64,000 nt of DNA, from assembly GCF_043226085.1 (NCBI RefSeq), contig NZ_CP171225.1, positions 3,596,001 to 3,660,000 of the forward strand. Reading direction: 5' to 3'. This DNA comes from Amaricoccus sp003258405 (GTDB lineage Bacteria; Pseudomonadota; Alphaproteobacteria; Rhodobacterales; Rhodobacteraceae). The notes below the pieces were generated by a model. The model saw only the letters and a program-made list of their open reading frames with translations, searched no databases and was not told the origin of the DNA. The first letter of the stretch is position 1. Each line of letters opens with the position of its first letter. This document shows, piece by piece, positions 50,502-60,078 of this stretch. A program made the translations under genes and the position numbers.

Positions 50502-51851
50502 TTGGACCTGATTGCGAACATTCCCCTGATTGGCGGCTTCCTCTCCACCGTGATCCCCTTTGCGGTGGTGCTCGGCATCGTCGTCGCGGTGCACGAATAC
50601 GGCCACTACATCGTGGCCCGCTGGTGCGGCATCCATTCCGAGGTGTTCTCGATCGGCTTCGGGCCGGTGCTCTGGTCGCGCACCGACCGGCGCGGCACGC
50701 TCTGGCAGCTCGCCGCCATTCCGCTTGGCGGCTACGTGCGCTTTTTCGGCGACAGCGACGGGGCGAGCCGTGCCGATGACACGGTTCTTGCCGGCATGTC
50801 GGCGCAGGAGCGCGAGCGGAGCTTCCATGGCGCCGCGGTCTGGAAGCGCATGCTGACGGTGCTCGCGGGGCCCGTTGCCAACTTCCTGCTCACCATCGCG
50901 GTCTTCGCCTCCGTCGTCACCTGGCAGGGCGTCGCCGTCGAGCGCCCGACCGTCGGCGAGCTTGCCGCGACGCTGCCGCCGGAAGCGGGCGAGACGCTCC
51001 GGCCCGGCGACATCGTGCTCGAGGTCAACGGCAATCCGGTCAGCAGCTTCCAGGACATCATCCAGGCCGCGCTCGGGATGCAGCCTCCGGGCCCGATGGA
51101 CTTCCGCATCGAGCGTGACGGCAACCGGCTCGATGTCACCTCGACCTATGCCTTCCCGCCGCTGGTGCAGGGGGTCGAGCCGCTTTCGCCTGCGAGCCGC
51201 GCGGGCCTCCGGCGCGGCGATCTCATCCTCTCCGCCGATGGCGTGCCGCTTTCCTCCTTCGAGGATCTGCGCCAGGCCGTGCTCGGCTCGGAGGAGCAGC
51301 CGCTCACGCTCGCCGTCTGGCGCGATGGCGAACAGATCTCGCTCCAGATCGCGCCGGCCGAGCGCGACACCCAGAACAACGACGGCAATTTCGAGCGCCG
51401 GGTGATGATCGGCGTCGCCGGCGGCCCGCTCTACCTGCCGGCCACCGAAACGCCCGCGCCCTGGACCGCCATCGGGATCGGTGTCGAGCGCATGATCGGC
51501 GTCATCACCCAGTCGCTCCACGGCCTGAAGAGCATCATCACCGGCGCGATCGGCGCCGACAATCTCCAGGGCCCGCTCGGCATCGCCCAGGTTTCGGGCG
51601 AGACGGCGCAGCAGGGCTTCCTGAGCTTCATCATCCTGATCGGCGTGATTTCCACCGCCATCGGAATGCTGAACCTTTTCCCGATTCCGGTGCTCGACGG
51701 CGGCCATTTCCTCGCCTTTCTGATCGAGGCCATCCGGGGCCGCCCGCCGAGCCCGGCGGTGATGCAGATCGCCATGTCGATAGGTCTTGGCTTGATCTTG
51801 CTCCTGATGGTATTCGCTACCTACAACGACATAATGCGGCTGGTGAGTTGA
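50502..51851 (+). CDS. rseP: Site-2 protease RseP
   Basis: Intramembrane zinc protease that cuts anti-sigma factors and leftover signal peptides. 449 residues with the zinc site HEYGHYIVAR in the first membrane helix, a second ligand in the last conserved segment (NLFPIPVLDGGHF), and one or two PDZ domains between (VLEVNGNPVSSFQDII, LILSADGVPLSSFEDL). The start is TTG 50502, four bases after dxr. Commonly found next to bamA, as here, linking envelope stress control with outer membrane assembly. Confidence 0.95.
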   Translation: MDLIANIPLIGGFLSTVIPFAVVLGIVVAVHEYGHYIVARWCGIHSEVFSIGFGPVLWSRTDRRGTLWQLAAIPLGGYVRFFGDSDGASRADDTVLAGMSAQERERSFHGAAVWKRMLTVLAGPVANFLLTIAVFASVVTWQGVAVERPTVGELAATLPPEAGETLRPGDIVLEVNGNPVSSFQDIIQAALGMQPPGPMDFRIERDGNRLDVTSTYAFPPLVQGVEPLSPASRAGLRRGDLILSADGVPLSSFEDLRQAVLGSEEQPLTLAVWRDGEQISLQIAPAERDTQNNDGNFERRVMIGVAGGPLYLPATETPAPWTAIGIGVERMIGVITQSLHGLKSIITGAIGADNLQGPLGIAQVSGETAQQGFLSFIILIGVISTAIGMLNLFPIPVLDGGHFLAFLIEAIRGRPPSPAVMQIAMSIGLGLILLLMVFATYNDIMRLVS

Positions 51852-51894
51852 CCAGGAAGGGCGGCAAACGCCCGCGAGCAGAGAGGCAGACGCC

Positions 51895-54234
51895 ATGGGG
51901 CAGCGGCGCTGGAAACAGTACCTTTATCGCGCAATCCTGATCGCGGCGGTCGTTTCGATCGCGCCGCCGGGTAACCCGCTCTACGCGCAGGGCACGGCGG
52001 TGTTCAGCCGCGTCGATGTCGCGGGAAACCAGCGCATCGAGGCCGAGACGGTGCGGAGCTTCGCGGGCATAGAGGCCGGCCAGCCGCTTACGCCCCAGGA
52101 AATCAACATCGCCGTCCGCAAGCTCTACGATACCGGGCTGTTCGAGAAGGTGGACATCTCGCCCGAAGCGGGCCGCCTCGTGATCACCGTCGCCGAGAAC
52201 CCGATCATCAACCAGATCGCCTTCGAGGGCAATGACGGCCTTGACGACGAGGCGCTCCTCGCCGCGATCCAGCTGCGGCCGCGGCTCGCCTATTCCGTCG
52301 AGGCGGCCGAGGCCGATGCGCTGAGCATCACCAACGCCTACCGCCAGTCCGGCCGGTATGCGGCGGAGGTCAACCCGGTCATCATCCGCCGCCCCGACAA
52401 CCGCGTCGACCTCGTCTTCGAGATCTACGAGGGCCGGAACACCAAGGTCCAGCGGGTGAACTTCATCGGCAACAACGTCTACTCCGACCGCCGCCTGCTG
52501 CGCGTCATCCAGACGAACCAGACCACCTGGCTGAGCTTCCTGCTCGGCGGCAACACCTACGACCAGGACCGGCTCGAGGTCGACAGCCAGCTCCTGCGCC
52601 AGTTCTACCTCGACCGCGGCTACTACGATTTCCGCGTGCTCTCCGCCACCTCCGAGCTTGCCCGCGAGCGCAGCGGCTTCTTCCTCGCCTTCACCGTCTC
52701 CGAGGGCCAGCAGTACCGCTTCGGCAAGATCGGCGTGAGCTCCGCGATCCCCGGCCTCCCGGCCGAACAGTTCCAGCCGCTGCTTGCGCCCCTGCTCGGG
52801 GGCGGCATCTACAACGGCTCGGAAGTCGACAAGGTCGTCGAGCGCATCTCCTACATCGCCGGCCAGCAGGGCTATGCCTTCGTCGACATCCAGCCCAAGG
52901 TGACGAAGGACGCGGCGAACCGCATCCTCGACATCACCTTCGAGCTCTCGCCGGCCGAGCGCATCTTCATCGAACGCATCGACATCTCCGGCAACACCCG
53001 GACGCTCGACCGCGTCATCCGCCGCCAGTTCCAGGTCGTGGAGGGCGATGCCTTCAACACCCGCGAGATCCGCAGCGCCGAAGACCGCATCCGCGGCCTC
53101 GGCTACTTCAAGAACGTCGCCGTCAACGTGCGGGACGGCTCCGGCTCCGGCCGCGCCATCGTCGATGTCCAGGTCGAGGAACAGCCCACCGGCTCGCTTT
53201 CGATCGGCGGCGCCTTCTCCACGAGCGAGGGTGTCACCGCGCAGATCGGCATCACCGAGCGCAACTTCCTCGGCCGCGGCCAGACCGTCTCCGCGACGAT
53301 CTCGGCCAACACCGAATACGGCAACTTCGACTTCGGCTTCGCCGAGCCCGAGCTCTTCGACCGCGATCTTCTCGCGGGCTTCAACATCTACTACCGCACC
53401 CGAAACCTCAGCGAGCAGACCTTCCGCCAGAGCAATGTCGGCTTCGAGCCGCGCGTCGGCTTCCCGATCAGCGAGAACGGCCGGCTGACGATCAAGTACC
53501 GCATCTCGTCGGATGACATCAGCGATGTCGCCGACGACACCTCGGAGATCATCATCAACGAGGAGGGCGCGCTCCTCACCTCGGCGCTCGGCTTCACCTA
53601 CACCTTCGACAAGCGCAACTCGGTCGTCGATCCGAGCGCGGGCTTCATCCTGACCCTCAACCAGGAGTTCGCGGGCCTCGGCGGCGACGTGACGCATTCG
53701 AAGACCCAGGGCACCGCGCGCGCCTACACGAGCTTCTTCGACGAGGATCTGATCCTCTCCGCCGCCCTCGAGGGCGGCGCGATCTTCTCGAAGCAGGGCA
53801 CCCGCATCATCGACCGCTTCAACGCCGGCGGCGACTCCTTCCGCGGCTTCGAGCGCAACGGCCTCGGACCGCGCGACTACTGCGACTACGGCGAGTGTCT
53901 TCCGCCGCAGCAGAACATGGAGGTCGATGAAGCCCTCGGCGGCAACTACTACGGCATCCTCCGCTTCGACGCGAGCTTCCCGCTCGGCCTGCCGCAGGAA
54001 TACGGCATCTACGGCGGCGTCTTTGCCGACATGGGCTCGCTCTGGGGTCTCGACGACGTCGATGGCTCCATGGGCACCGTCGATGCCGACATGCACCTGC
54101 GCGCCTCGACCGGCGTCAGCCTCTTCGTCAACACGCCCTTCGCGCCGCTGCGGTTCAACTACGCCTTCCCGCTGAAGAAGGAAGACTACGACAAGACCGA
54201 GCGCTTCCGCTTCTCGCTCCAGACGCGGTTCTAG
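51895..54234 (+). CDS. bamA: Outer membrane protein assembly factor BamA
   Basis: Central subunit of the BAM complex, which inserts beta-barrel proteins into the outer membrane. 779 residues: signal peptide (about 1-32), five POTRA domains (about 38-435; for example VFSRVDVAGNQRIEAETVRS and IFIERIDISGNTRTLDRVIR), and a 16-strand barrel to the C-terminal Phe (FRFSLQTRF). The L6 loop motif appears as GGDSFRGFERNGLGP, with the conserved RGF. The gene after it encodes the Skp-like chaperone. Confidence 0.98.
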   Translation: MGQRRWKQYLYRAILIAAVVSIAPPGNPLYAQGTAVFSRVDVAGNQRIEAETVRSFAGIEAGQPLTPQEINIAVRKLYDTGLFEKVDISPEAGRLVITVAENPIINQIAFEGNDGLDDEALLAAIQLRPRLAYSVEAAEADALSITNAYRQSGRYAAEVNPVIIRRPDNRVDLVFEIYEGRNTKVQRVNFIGNNVYSDRRLLRVIQTNQTTWLSFLLGGNTYDQDRLEVDSQLLRQFYLDRGYYDFRVLSATSELARERSGFFLAFTVSEGQQYRFGKIGVSSAIPGLPAEQFQPLLAPLLGGGIYNGSEVDKVVERISYIAGQQGYAFVDIQPKVTKDAANRILDITFELSPAERIFIERIDISGNTRTLDRVIRRQFQVVEGDAFNTREIRSAEDRIRGLGYFKNVAVNVRDGSGSGRAIVDVQVEEQPTGSLSIGGAFSTSEGVTAQIGITERNFLGRGQTVSATISANTEYGNFDFGFAEPELFDRDLLAGFNIYYRTRNLSEQTFRQSNVGFEPRVGFPISENGRLTIKYRISSDDISDVADDTSEIIINEEGALLTSALGFTYTFDKRNSVVDPSAGFILTLNQEFAGLGGDVTHSKTQGTARAYTSFFDEDLILSAALEGGAIFSKQGTRIIDRFNAGGDSFRGFERNGLGPRDYCDYGECLPPQQNMEVDEALGGNYYGILRFDASFPLGLPQEYGIYGGVFADMGSLWGLDDVDGSMGTVDADMHLRASTGVSLFVNTPFAPLRFNYAFPLKKEDYDKTERFRFSLQTRF

Positions 54235-54870
54235 ATGGGCGGGCGCGGCAGAGGACGGATGCGCAGGCTCCGGCCCCGTGCCGTGGCCCTGGCCTGCGGC
54301 CTCATCGCCGGTCTTGCCGGCGCCGCCGGCGCGCAGGTCGCGCAGCCGCCGGCGGGCGCCCCGTTCCTCTTCATCAACCAGGAACGCATTCTCGTCGATT
54401 CCGAGACGGGCCGGGCGCTGCTCGCCGCCGAGGAGGAGAAGCGCAAGGCGCTCGTCGCCGAGGCCCGCGCGATCGATACCGCCTTCGAGGACGAGGAGCG
54501 CCAGCTCACCGAAAAACGCGGCACGATCCCGACCCAGGAGTTCCGCAAGCTCGCCGATGCCTTCGACGAGCGCGTGGTCGCGGCCCGCAAGCGCCAGGAC
54601 GAGCGCTCCGATGGGCTCGCCAAGGAGCTCGACCAGACCCGCCGCCAGTTCTATGCCGCCGTCGCCCCGGTCCTCGTCCGCCTCATGGAGCGCCACCAGG
54701 CCCAGGCGATCTTTGACGAGAACAGTGTCTTGCTCGCGGACCAGAGGCTGAATATCACCGATGAGGTGATTGCGGAGATCGATGCGGGCGGCGCGCCGGG
54801 CTTGCCGGTGCCCGGCACAGAGGACAGCACGCCGCAGGGAAACGAGACTAACGAGGACGAAGCACCATGA
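54235..54870 (+). CDS. skp: OmpH/Skp-family periplasmic chaperone
   Basis: A periplasmic chaperone that carries unfolded outer-membrane proteins to BamA. Up to 211 residues with a signal peptide (cleaved near GAAGAQ, about 32-34) and a long coiled-coil (about 60-150, rich in Glu/Arg/Lys). The first ATG follows the bamA stop directly without a ribosome-binding site; ATG 54259, with GAGGA just upstream, is a good alternative start (203 residues). The C-terminal tail is disordered and acidic. Confidence 0.9.
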   Translation: MGGRGRGRMRRLRPRAVALACGLIAGLAGAAGAQVAQPPAGAPFLFINQERILVDSETGRALLAAEEEKRKALVAEARAIDTAFEDEERQLTEKRGTIPTQEFRKLADAFDERVVAARKRQDERSDGLAKELDQTRRQFYAAVAPVLVRLMERHQAQAIFDENSVLLADQRLNITDEVIAEIDAGGAPGLPVPGTEDSTPQGNETNEDEAP

Positions 54871-55352
54871 CACTCGCCATCGATCCTGAGCTGAAGCAGG
54901 TGGATATCCTGCAGATCAAGCGGATGATCCCGCACCGCTACCCCTTCCTCATGATCGACAAGGTGGTGAACATCGCCGCCAATGCCTCCGCCGTGGGCAT
55001 CAAGAACGTCACCGTCAACGAGCCGCATTTCGACGGGCACTTCCCGGTCCGCCCGGTGATGCCCGGCGTGCTCATCATCGAGGCGATGGCCCAGACCGCC
55101 GCCGTGCTGGTCGTCGAGACGCTCGACCTCATGGACAGCGACCGGCTCGTCTACTTCATGAGCATCGAGGGCGCGAAGTTCCGCCAGCCCGTGGTGCCCG
55201 GTGACCAGCTCGAGCTCCATGTCGAGGTGATCCGCGGCAAGTCCAAGGTCTGGAAGTTCAACGGCACCGCCAAGATCGACGGCAGGATCTGCGCCGAGGC
55301 GGTCTTCACGGCGATGATCATGTCGCCCGAAGAAGCCGGCGCGAAGGTCTGA
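54867..55352 (+). CDS. fabZ: 3-hydroxyacyl-ACP dehydratase FabZ
   Basis: Dehydrates 3-hydroxyacyl-ACP in fatty acid synthesis. 161 residues with the hot-dog fold: IPHRYPFLMIDKV, the catalytic His in HFDGHFPVRPVMPGVLIIEA with the following Glu, and MAQTAAVL. Starts in a four-base overlap with the skp gene. It competes with LpxA for 3-hydroxyacyl-ACP, and the two are adjacent. Confidence 0.97.
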   Translation: MTLAIDPELKQVDILQIKRMIPHRYPFLMIDKVVNIAANASAVGIKNVTVNEPHFDGHFPVRPVMPGVLIIEAMAQTAAVLVVETLDLMDSDRLVYFMSIEGAKFRQPVVPGDQLELHVEVIRGKSKVWKFNGTAKIDGRICAEAVFTAMIMSPEEAGAKV

Positions 55353-55356
55353 GGGG

Positions 55357-56160
55357 ATGGCCATTGACCCCAGCGCCGACATTCATCCGAGCGCCATCGT
55401 AGAGGACGGGGCGGTGATCGGCCCGGGCTGCCGCATCGGGGCCTATTGCGTGATCGGCGCCGCAGTCGAGCTCGGGCCGCGGGTCCAGCTCATGAGCCAC
55501 GTCGCCGTCGCGGGCATCACCCGCATCGGCGAGGACACCATCGTCTGGCCCTTCGCCTCGCTCGGCCACATCCCGCAGGATCTGAAGTTCCGCGGCGAGC
55601 CGACCGAGCTCGTGATCGGCGCGCGCAACCGCATCCGGGAATACACCTCGATGAACACCGGCACGGTGGGCGGCGGCGGGGTGACGCGGGTGGGCGACGA
55701 CAACCTCTTCATGATGTCCACCCATGTCGCGCACGACTGCATCATCGGCAACAACGTCATCATGGCCAACAACGCGACGCTCGCCGGCCATTGCGTGGTC
55801 GAGGATTTCGTGGTGATGGGCGGCCTCTCGGCGGTGCACCAGCACGTCCGGCTCGGCCGCGGCGCGATGATCGGCGGGCTCGCCGGCGTCGTTGCCGACG
55901 TGATCCCCTACGGCTCGGTGACGGGCGAGCGGGCGCATCTCATGGGCCTCAACCTCGTCGGCCTCAAGCGCCGCTCCACGAGCCGCACGGAAATCCACGA
56001 ACTCCGGGCCGCGTTCGCCGCGCTCTTCAAGGGCGAAGGCACGCTCCAGAGCCGGGTCGAGGCGGTTTCCGCCGCCTATCCCGAGAACCCGCTCGTCCGG
56101 GAGATCGTCGGCTTCATCACCGCCGAGAGTTCGCGCTCCTTCACCCTGCCGCCGGGCTGA
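55357..56160 (+). CDS. lpxA: UDP-N-acetylglucosamine O-acyltransferase
   Basis: First step of lipid A synthesis: adds 3-hydroxyacyl from ACP to UDP-GlcNAc. 267 residues with a left-handed beta-helix made of hexapeptide repeats (for example IHPSAIVEDGAVIGPGCRIG) and the catalytic His in HVAHDCIIGNNV. The C-terminal helical part is normal. GAGGGG precedes the ATG four bases after fabZ. Confidence 0.98.
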   Translation: MAIDPSADIHPSAIVEDGAVIGPGCRIGAYCVIGAAVELGPRVQLMSHVAVAGITRIGEDTIVWPFASLGHIPQDLKFRGEPTELVIGARNRIREYTSMNTGTVGGGGVTRVGDDNLFMMSTHVAHDCIIGNNVIMANNATLAGHCVVEDFVVMGGLSAVHQHVRLGRGAMIGGLAGVVADVIPYGSVTGERAHLMGLNLVGLKRRSTSRTEIHELRAAFAALFKGEGTLQSRVEAVSAAYPENPLVREIVGFITAESSRSFTLPPG

Positions 56161-56164
56161 GGCC

Positions 56165-57016
56165 GTGGCAGAGGCGCCACTCGCGATCATCGCCGGACGG
56201 GGCGACCTGCCGCGCCTGATCGCGGAGGAATGCCGGAGCCGCGGCCGGCCGCATTACGTCGTCCGCCTTCCCGGCGTCGATCTCGGCTGGGCCGACGGCC
56301 ACCCGGCGATCTCCGCCGTCTTCGAGAAGCCGGGGCGTCTCTTCGCCGATCTCCGCAAGGCCGGCGTCGCGGAGGTCACCTTCGCCGGCGGCATCCGGCG
56401 GCCCGAGCTCAACCCGCTCCGCTTCGATCTCAAGATGCTGACGCTGGCGCCGAAGGTGCTCGCGGGCCTCAAGGCGGGCGACGATTCCACCCTGCGCCTC
56501 GTCGCCGGGATCTTCGAGAAGGAGGGGCTCCGCCTCGTCGGCGCCCACGAGATCCTCACGAGCCTCGTCGCGCCCGAGGGCGTGCTCACCCGCGCCCGCC
56601 CCTCGGAGGCCGATCTCAAGGATGCCCGCCGCGCCCGCCGCATCGTCCGGGCGCTCGGCCGCGTCGATGTCGGCCAGGCCGCGGTGGTGGCCCAGGGCAT
56701 CTGCCTCGGCGTGGAATCGATCCAGGGCACCGACGCGCTGCTCAGCTTCGTCGCCGAGACCGGCCGGGGCTTCCGCCCCGATGTCGCGGGCGGGCAGGGC
56801 GTGCTCTACAAGGCGCCGAAGCCCGGCCAGGACTGGCGGCTCGACCTTCCCGCCATCGGCCCGGAGACCGTGGGGCGCGCCGCGGCCGCCGGGCTCGCGG
56901 GCCTCGCGGTCGAGGCCGGCGGCGTGCTCCTCCTCGATCGCGAGGGGCTCATCGAGGCCGCCGATGCCGCCGGGCTCTTCGTCCTCGGCCTCGCAAGCGG
57001 CGGCGGCGAGCCATGA
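56165..57016 (+). CDS. lpxI: UDP-2,3-diacylglucosamine pyrophosphatase LpxI
   Basis: Hydrolyses UDP-2,3-diacylglucosamine to lipid X in lipid A synthesis. LpxI (DUF1009) replaces LpxH in alphaproteobacteria. 283 residues, starting at GTG 56165: LAIIAGRGDLPRLIAEE, TFAGGIRRPELN, LRLVAGIFEKEGLRLVGAHE and AQGICLGVESIQGTDALL are typical. The stop overlaps lpxB (ATGA), consistent with consecutive pathway steps. Confidence 0.95.
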   Translation: MAEAPLAIIAGRGDLPRLIAEECRSRGRPHYVVRLPGVDLGWADGHPAISAVFEKPGRLFADLRKAGVAEVTFAGGIRRPELNPLRFDLKMLTLAPKVLAGLKAGDDSTLRLVAGIFEKEGLRLVGAHEILTSLVAPEGVLTRARPSEADLKDARRARRIVRALGRVDVGQAAVVAQGICLGVESIQGTDALLSFVAETGRGFRPDVAGGQGVLYKAPKPGQDWRLDLPAIGPETVGRAAAAGLAGLAVEAGGVLLLDREGLIEAADAAGLFVLGLASGGGEP

Positions 57017-58221
57017 AACCGCCGCACCTCTTCCTGATCGCAGGCGAGCCCTCCGGCGATCTGCTCGGGGCCGCGCTCATCGCCGGCCTGCGCGAGCTCT
57101 GCGGCCCCTGCCTGCGGCTCGAGGGCGTCGGCGGCCCGGCGATGGCGGCCCTCGGGTTCGAGAGCCGCTTTCCGATGGAGGAGCTCTCGGTCATGGGGCT
57201 CTCCGAGGTCCTGCCGCGGCTCCCGAACCTCCTGCGCCGGATCCGCGAGACGGCCGAGGCGGTGATCGCCGCCCGGCCCGATGCGCTCGTCACCATCGAC
57301 AGCCCGGATTTCTGCCTCCGGGTCGCCCGCCGCGCCCGCAAGGCGCTGCCGGATCTGCGCGTGATCCACTATGTCGCGCCCTCGGTCTGGGCCTGGCGGC
57401 CGGGGCGGGCGACGAAGATGGCCCGCACCGTCGATCACGTGCTCGCCCTGCTGCCGTTCGAGCCGCCCTACATGCGCGCCGCCGGCATGACCTGCGATTT
57501 CGTCGGCCATCCGGTGGTCGAGACCCCGCGCGTGCCGCTCTCCGGCACCATCGCGCTGCGCGAGGAGCTCGGCATCGCGCCGGGCCAGCAGGTGCTCCTC
57601 GTGCTGCCCGGCTCCCGCATGGGGGAGGTGACGCGCCTCTCGCCGGTCTTCGCCGAGGTGATCGCCCGGCTCACCGCGAGCCACCCGGATCTCGCCATCG
57701 TCGTGCCCGCCGCAGGCCCGGTGGCCGCGCGCGTCGCCGCCGCCTTTCCGCGCACCGCAGCCGGCTGGCCGCGCATCCTCGATCCGACCGGCCTCTCCGT
57801 CGCCGAGGCCGACGCCCGCAAGCGCGCGGCCTTCGCCATGGCCGACGCCGCCCTTGCCGCCTCCGGCACCGTGAGCCTCGAGCTTGCCGCCCAGGGCGCG
57901 CCGATGGTGATCGCCTATGCCGCCAACGCGCTGACCTCGACCGTCGTGCGCCGCATGGTCCGCATCGACACCGTGACCCTCGTCAACCTCGTGACCGAGA
58001 CCCGCGCCGTGCCGGAATTCCTGCTCGGGGACTGCCGGGCCGAGCTGATCGCGCCGGCCGTCGCGCAGCTGCTCGACGACCCGGTGGCGGCCGAGGCGCA
58101 GCGCGATGCCGCGGAGCGCGCGATGGTGCTGCTCGGCCGCGGCGGCGAGGCGCCGGGCCTGCGCGCCGCCCGCTCGGTGCTCTCCGCCGTCGCGACCCGC
58201 CCGCGCGCGCTCGACCCCTGA
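57013..58221 (+). CDS. lpxB: Lipid-A-disaccharide synthase
   Basis: Joins lipid X and UDP-diacylglucosamine into the lipid A disaccharide at the inner face of the inner membrane. 402 residues, GT19 family: FLIAGEPSGDLLGAALI at the N-terminus, RVIHYVAPSVWAWRPGRA, LLPFEPPYM, VGHPVVE and the C-terminal ASGTVSLELAAQGAPMVIAY. End of the pyrH-lpxB run. The downstream gene is convergent and ends five bases away. Confidence 0.97.
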   Translation: MKPPHLFLIAGEPSGDLLGAALIAGLRELCGPCLRLEGVGGPAMAALGFESRFPMEELSVMGLSEVLPRLPNLLRRIRETAEAVIAARPDALVTIDSPDFCLRVARRARKALPDLRVIHYVAPSVWAWRPGRATKMARTVDHVLALLPFEPPYMRAAGMTCDFVGHPVVETPRVPLSGTIALREELGIAPGQQVLLVLPGSRMGEVTRLSPVFAEVIARLTASHPDLAIVVPAAGPVAARVAAAFPRTAAGWPRILDPTGLSVAEADARKRAAFAMADAALAASGTVSLELAAQGAPMVIAYAANALTSTVVRRMVRIDTVTLVNLVTETRAVPEFLLGDCRAELIAPAVAQLLDDPVAAEAQRDAAERAMVLLGRGGEAPGLRAARSVLSAVATRPRALDP

Positions 58222-58225
58222 CGCC

Positions 58226-58414
58226 TCAGCCGCGCTTGCCGCGACGTTTGGCCGAAGCCTTCTTGCCGGGCGTCGCGGACAGCCCGGCGGCCTTCTGCAT
58301 GTCGCGCATCCAGGCCTTCTGCTGGCGCTGCATCTCGGCGCTGACAGCCCCGCGCGCCGGGCCGGCAGCCTTGTTCATGGCGCTCAGCCACATGCTCATC
58401 CAGGGATTTTTCAT
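58226..58414 (-). CDS. Small conserved-looking basic protein (62 residues)
   Basis: A 62-residue frame with a good start (GGAGC upstream of ATG 58414). It begins MKNPWMSMWLSAMNKAAGPA, has a helical middle with RQQKAWMRDMQKAAG, and ends in a very basic tail (GKKASAKRRGKRG). Helical and Ala-rich, somewhat phasin-like in composition but too short. No family is assigned. Location: between lpxB and murJ. Confidence 0.5.
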   Translation of the reverse strand: MKNPWMSMWLSAMNKAAGPARGAVSAEMQRQQKAWMRDMQKAAGLSATPGKKASAKRRGKRG

Positions 58415-58527
58415 GGAATGTCTGCGCTCCCGCGCGTGGAGCGTATCGCGGCATCCCCAATGATGCCGCGCTGTCCCCAGACGCCGAGGCTACGCGATCC
58501 CGCGCCGGGCGCAAGCCCCCCCGTGCC

Positions 58528-60078
58528 TCAGCCCCGCCGCCGCCCGAGCGCGCGCCTGACCTCCGCCGGTCGCAGCGCGCCGATCGCCACCGCCGAGACC
58601 GCATAGGCGGCGAGCCCCGCCGCCACCAGCAGCACCAGCGCGCCATAGCGCAGCACCGGATCGGCAAGCGCCGGCGTGAGCGCCCGCTCGGCGAAAAAGA
58701 GCACCGCCGACATCATCACGCTCGCCAGCACGATGCGGGGCAGGGTGCGCCGGAGCTGCGGGTCCGGCCGCGTCGCATCGCCCATCGTCCGCGTGCCCTG
58801 CCAGAGCTGGAAGAGCATGGTCCAGCCGGCCAGCGTCGTCCCGAGCGCCGCGGCCGAAAACCCGATCAGCGGCGCCAGAGCGAGGGCGGCCAGCGCGTTC
58901 ACGATCATCGCATGCACCGTGAACCGCAGCGGCGTCCGGCTGTCCTCGCGGGCGTAATAGAGCGGCAGATAGACCTTCTGGAGCACGAAGGCCGGCAGCC
59001 CCGCGCCATAGATCAGCACGGCGAGCGCGGTCGCCTGCGTGTCCGCCGCGCCGAATTCGCCGCGCTGGAACAGCACCGAGACGATCGGCCCCGGGATCAC
59101 CATCAGCGCCGCCGCCGCCGGGATCGTGAGCCCGAGCGTGAGCTCGGTCGCCCGGTTGGTGGCGTTCCGCGCACCATCGGCATCCGCGGAGCGCAGCTTG
59201 CGCGCCAGATCCGGCAGCAGCACCACGCCGATCGCCACGCCCACCACCCCGAGCGGCAGCTGATAGAGCCGGTCGGCATAGGAAAGCCAAGCCACCGCGC
59301 CGTCGAAGAACGAGCCGACCTGCCGCCCGACGATGAGGTTGATCTGCACCACCCCGCCGGTGAGCACCGCCGGCGCCGCGATCATCGCGAGCTTGCGGAT
59401 CTCGGGCGTGAAGCGCGGCCAGTGCGGCACGATCCGGAGCCCCGCCTTCGAGGCGCCCCACCAGACCAGCGCAAGCTGGGCGATGCCCGCCACCGGCACC
59501 GACCAGATCTGCCAGAGCCCGACATCGCCCGGGCCCCAGTAGCCCATCAACAGGAAGGCGATCATCACGAGGTTCATGAGGATCGGCGCCGCGGCGGCCA
59601 CCGCAAAGCGCCCGAGCGCGTTCAGCACCCCGCTCAGCAGCGCCGTCAGCGAGATGAAGAGGATATAGGGAAACGCGATGCGCCCGTAGCTCACGCTCAG
59701 CGCATAGCGCTCGTCGCCGAGAAAGCCGCTCGCCATGGCAAGCACCAGCCAGGGCATCAGCAACTGGCCGACGAGCGTGAAGACGATAAGCACGCTCGCG
59801 AGCGCCGAGAGGGCATCGCGCGCGAAGGCCTCCGGGTTCTCGCCGCCCTCCAGCTTCTTGGCGAACATCGGCACGAAGGCCATGTTGAAGGCGCCCTCGG
59901 CGAAGAAGCGGCGGAACATGTTGGGCAGCGTGAAGGCCACGAGAAAGGCCTGCGCCATCGGCCCGGTGCCGAGAAACGCCGCCATCAGCATGTCGCGGGC
60001 AAGGCCGAGCACCCGGCTCAGCATGGTCCAGGAGCCCACGGTCAGGAACGCGGGCAGCAAACGGATCTGTCGGATCAC
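58528..60078 (-). CDS. murJ: Lipid II flippase MurJ
   Basis: Flips lipid II across the inner membrane for cell-wall synthesis. 516 residues with 14 or so membrane helices of the MATE/MOP type. Family segments: TMLSRVLGLARDMLMA, LPNMFRRFFAEGAFNMAFVPMFA and DRLYQLPLGVVGVAIGVVLLP. It starts at GTG 60078 inside the end of glnD (GTGA overlap), so it is coupled to that gene. Essential in most bacteria. Confidence 0.95.
   Translation of the reverse strand: MIRQIRLLPAFLTVGSWTMLSRVLGLARDMLMAAFLGTGPMAQAFLVAFTLPNMFRRFFAEGAFNMAFVPMFAKKLEGGENPEAFARDALSALASVLIVFTLVGQLLMPWLVLAMASGFLGDERYALSVSYGRIAFPYILFISLTALLSGVLNALGRFAVAAAAPILMNLVMIAFLLMGYWGPGDVGLWQIWSVPVAGIAQLALVWWGASKAGLRIVPHWPRFTPEIRKLAMIAAPAVLTGGVVQINLIVGRQVGSFFDGAVAWLSYADRLYQLPLGVVGVAIGVVLLPDLARKLRSADADGARNATNRATELTLGLTIPAAAALMVIPGPIVSVLFQRGEFGAADTQATALAVLIYGAGLPAFVLQKVYLPLYYAREDSRTPLRFTVHAMIVNALAALALAPLIGFSAAALGTTLAGWTMLFQLWQGTRTMGDATRPDPQLRRTLPRIVLASVMMSAVLFFAERALTPALADPVLRYGALVLLVAAGLAAYAVSAVAIGALRPAEVRRALGRRRG

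Noticed and set aside
48374..50578. 734-codon minus-strand frame opposite uppS-cdsA-dxr
   Set aside because: Covers three well-supported genes; composition is the reverse image of their codons.
51817..54873. 1018-codon minus-strand frame opposite bamA and skp
   Set aside because: Antisense to bamA, with repetitive Asp/Glu/Val/Ala composition caused by third-position GC; no motif.
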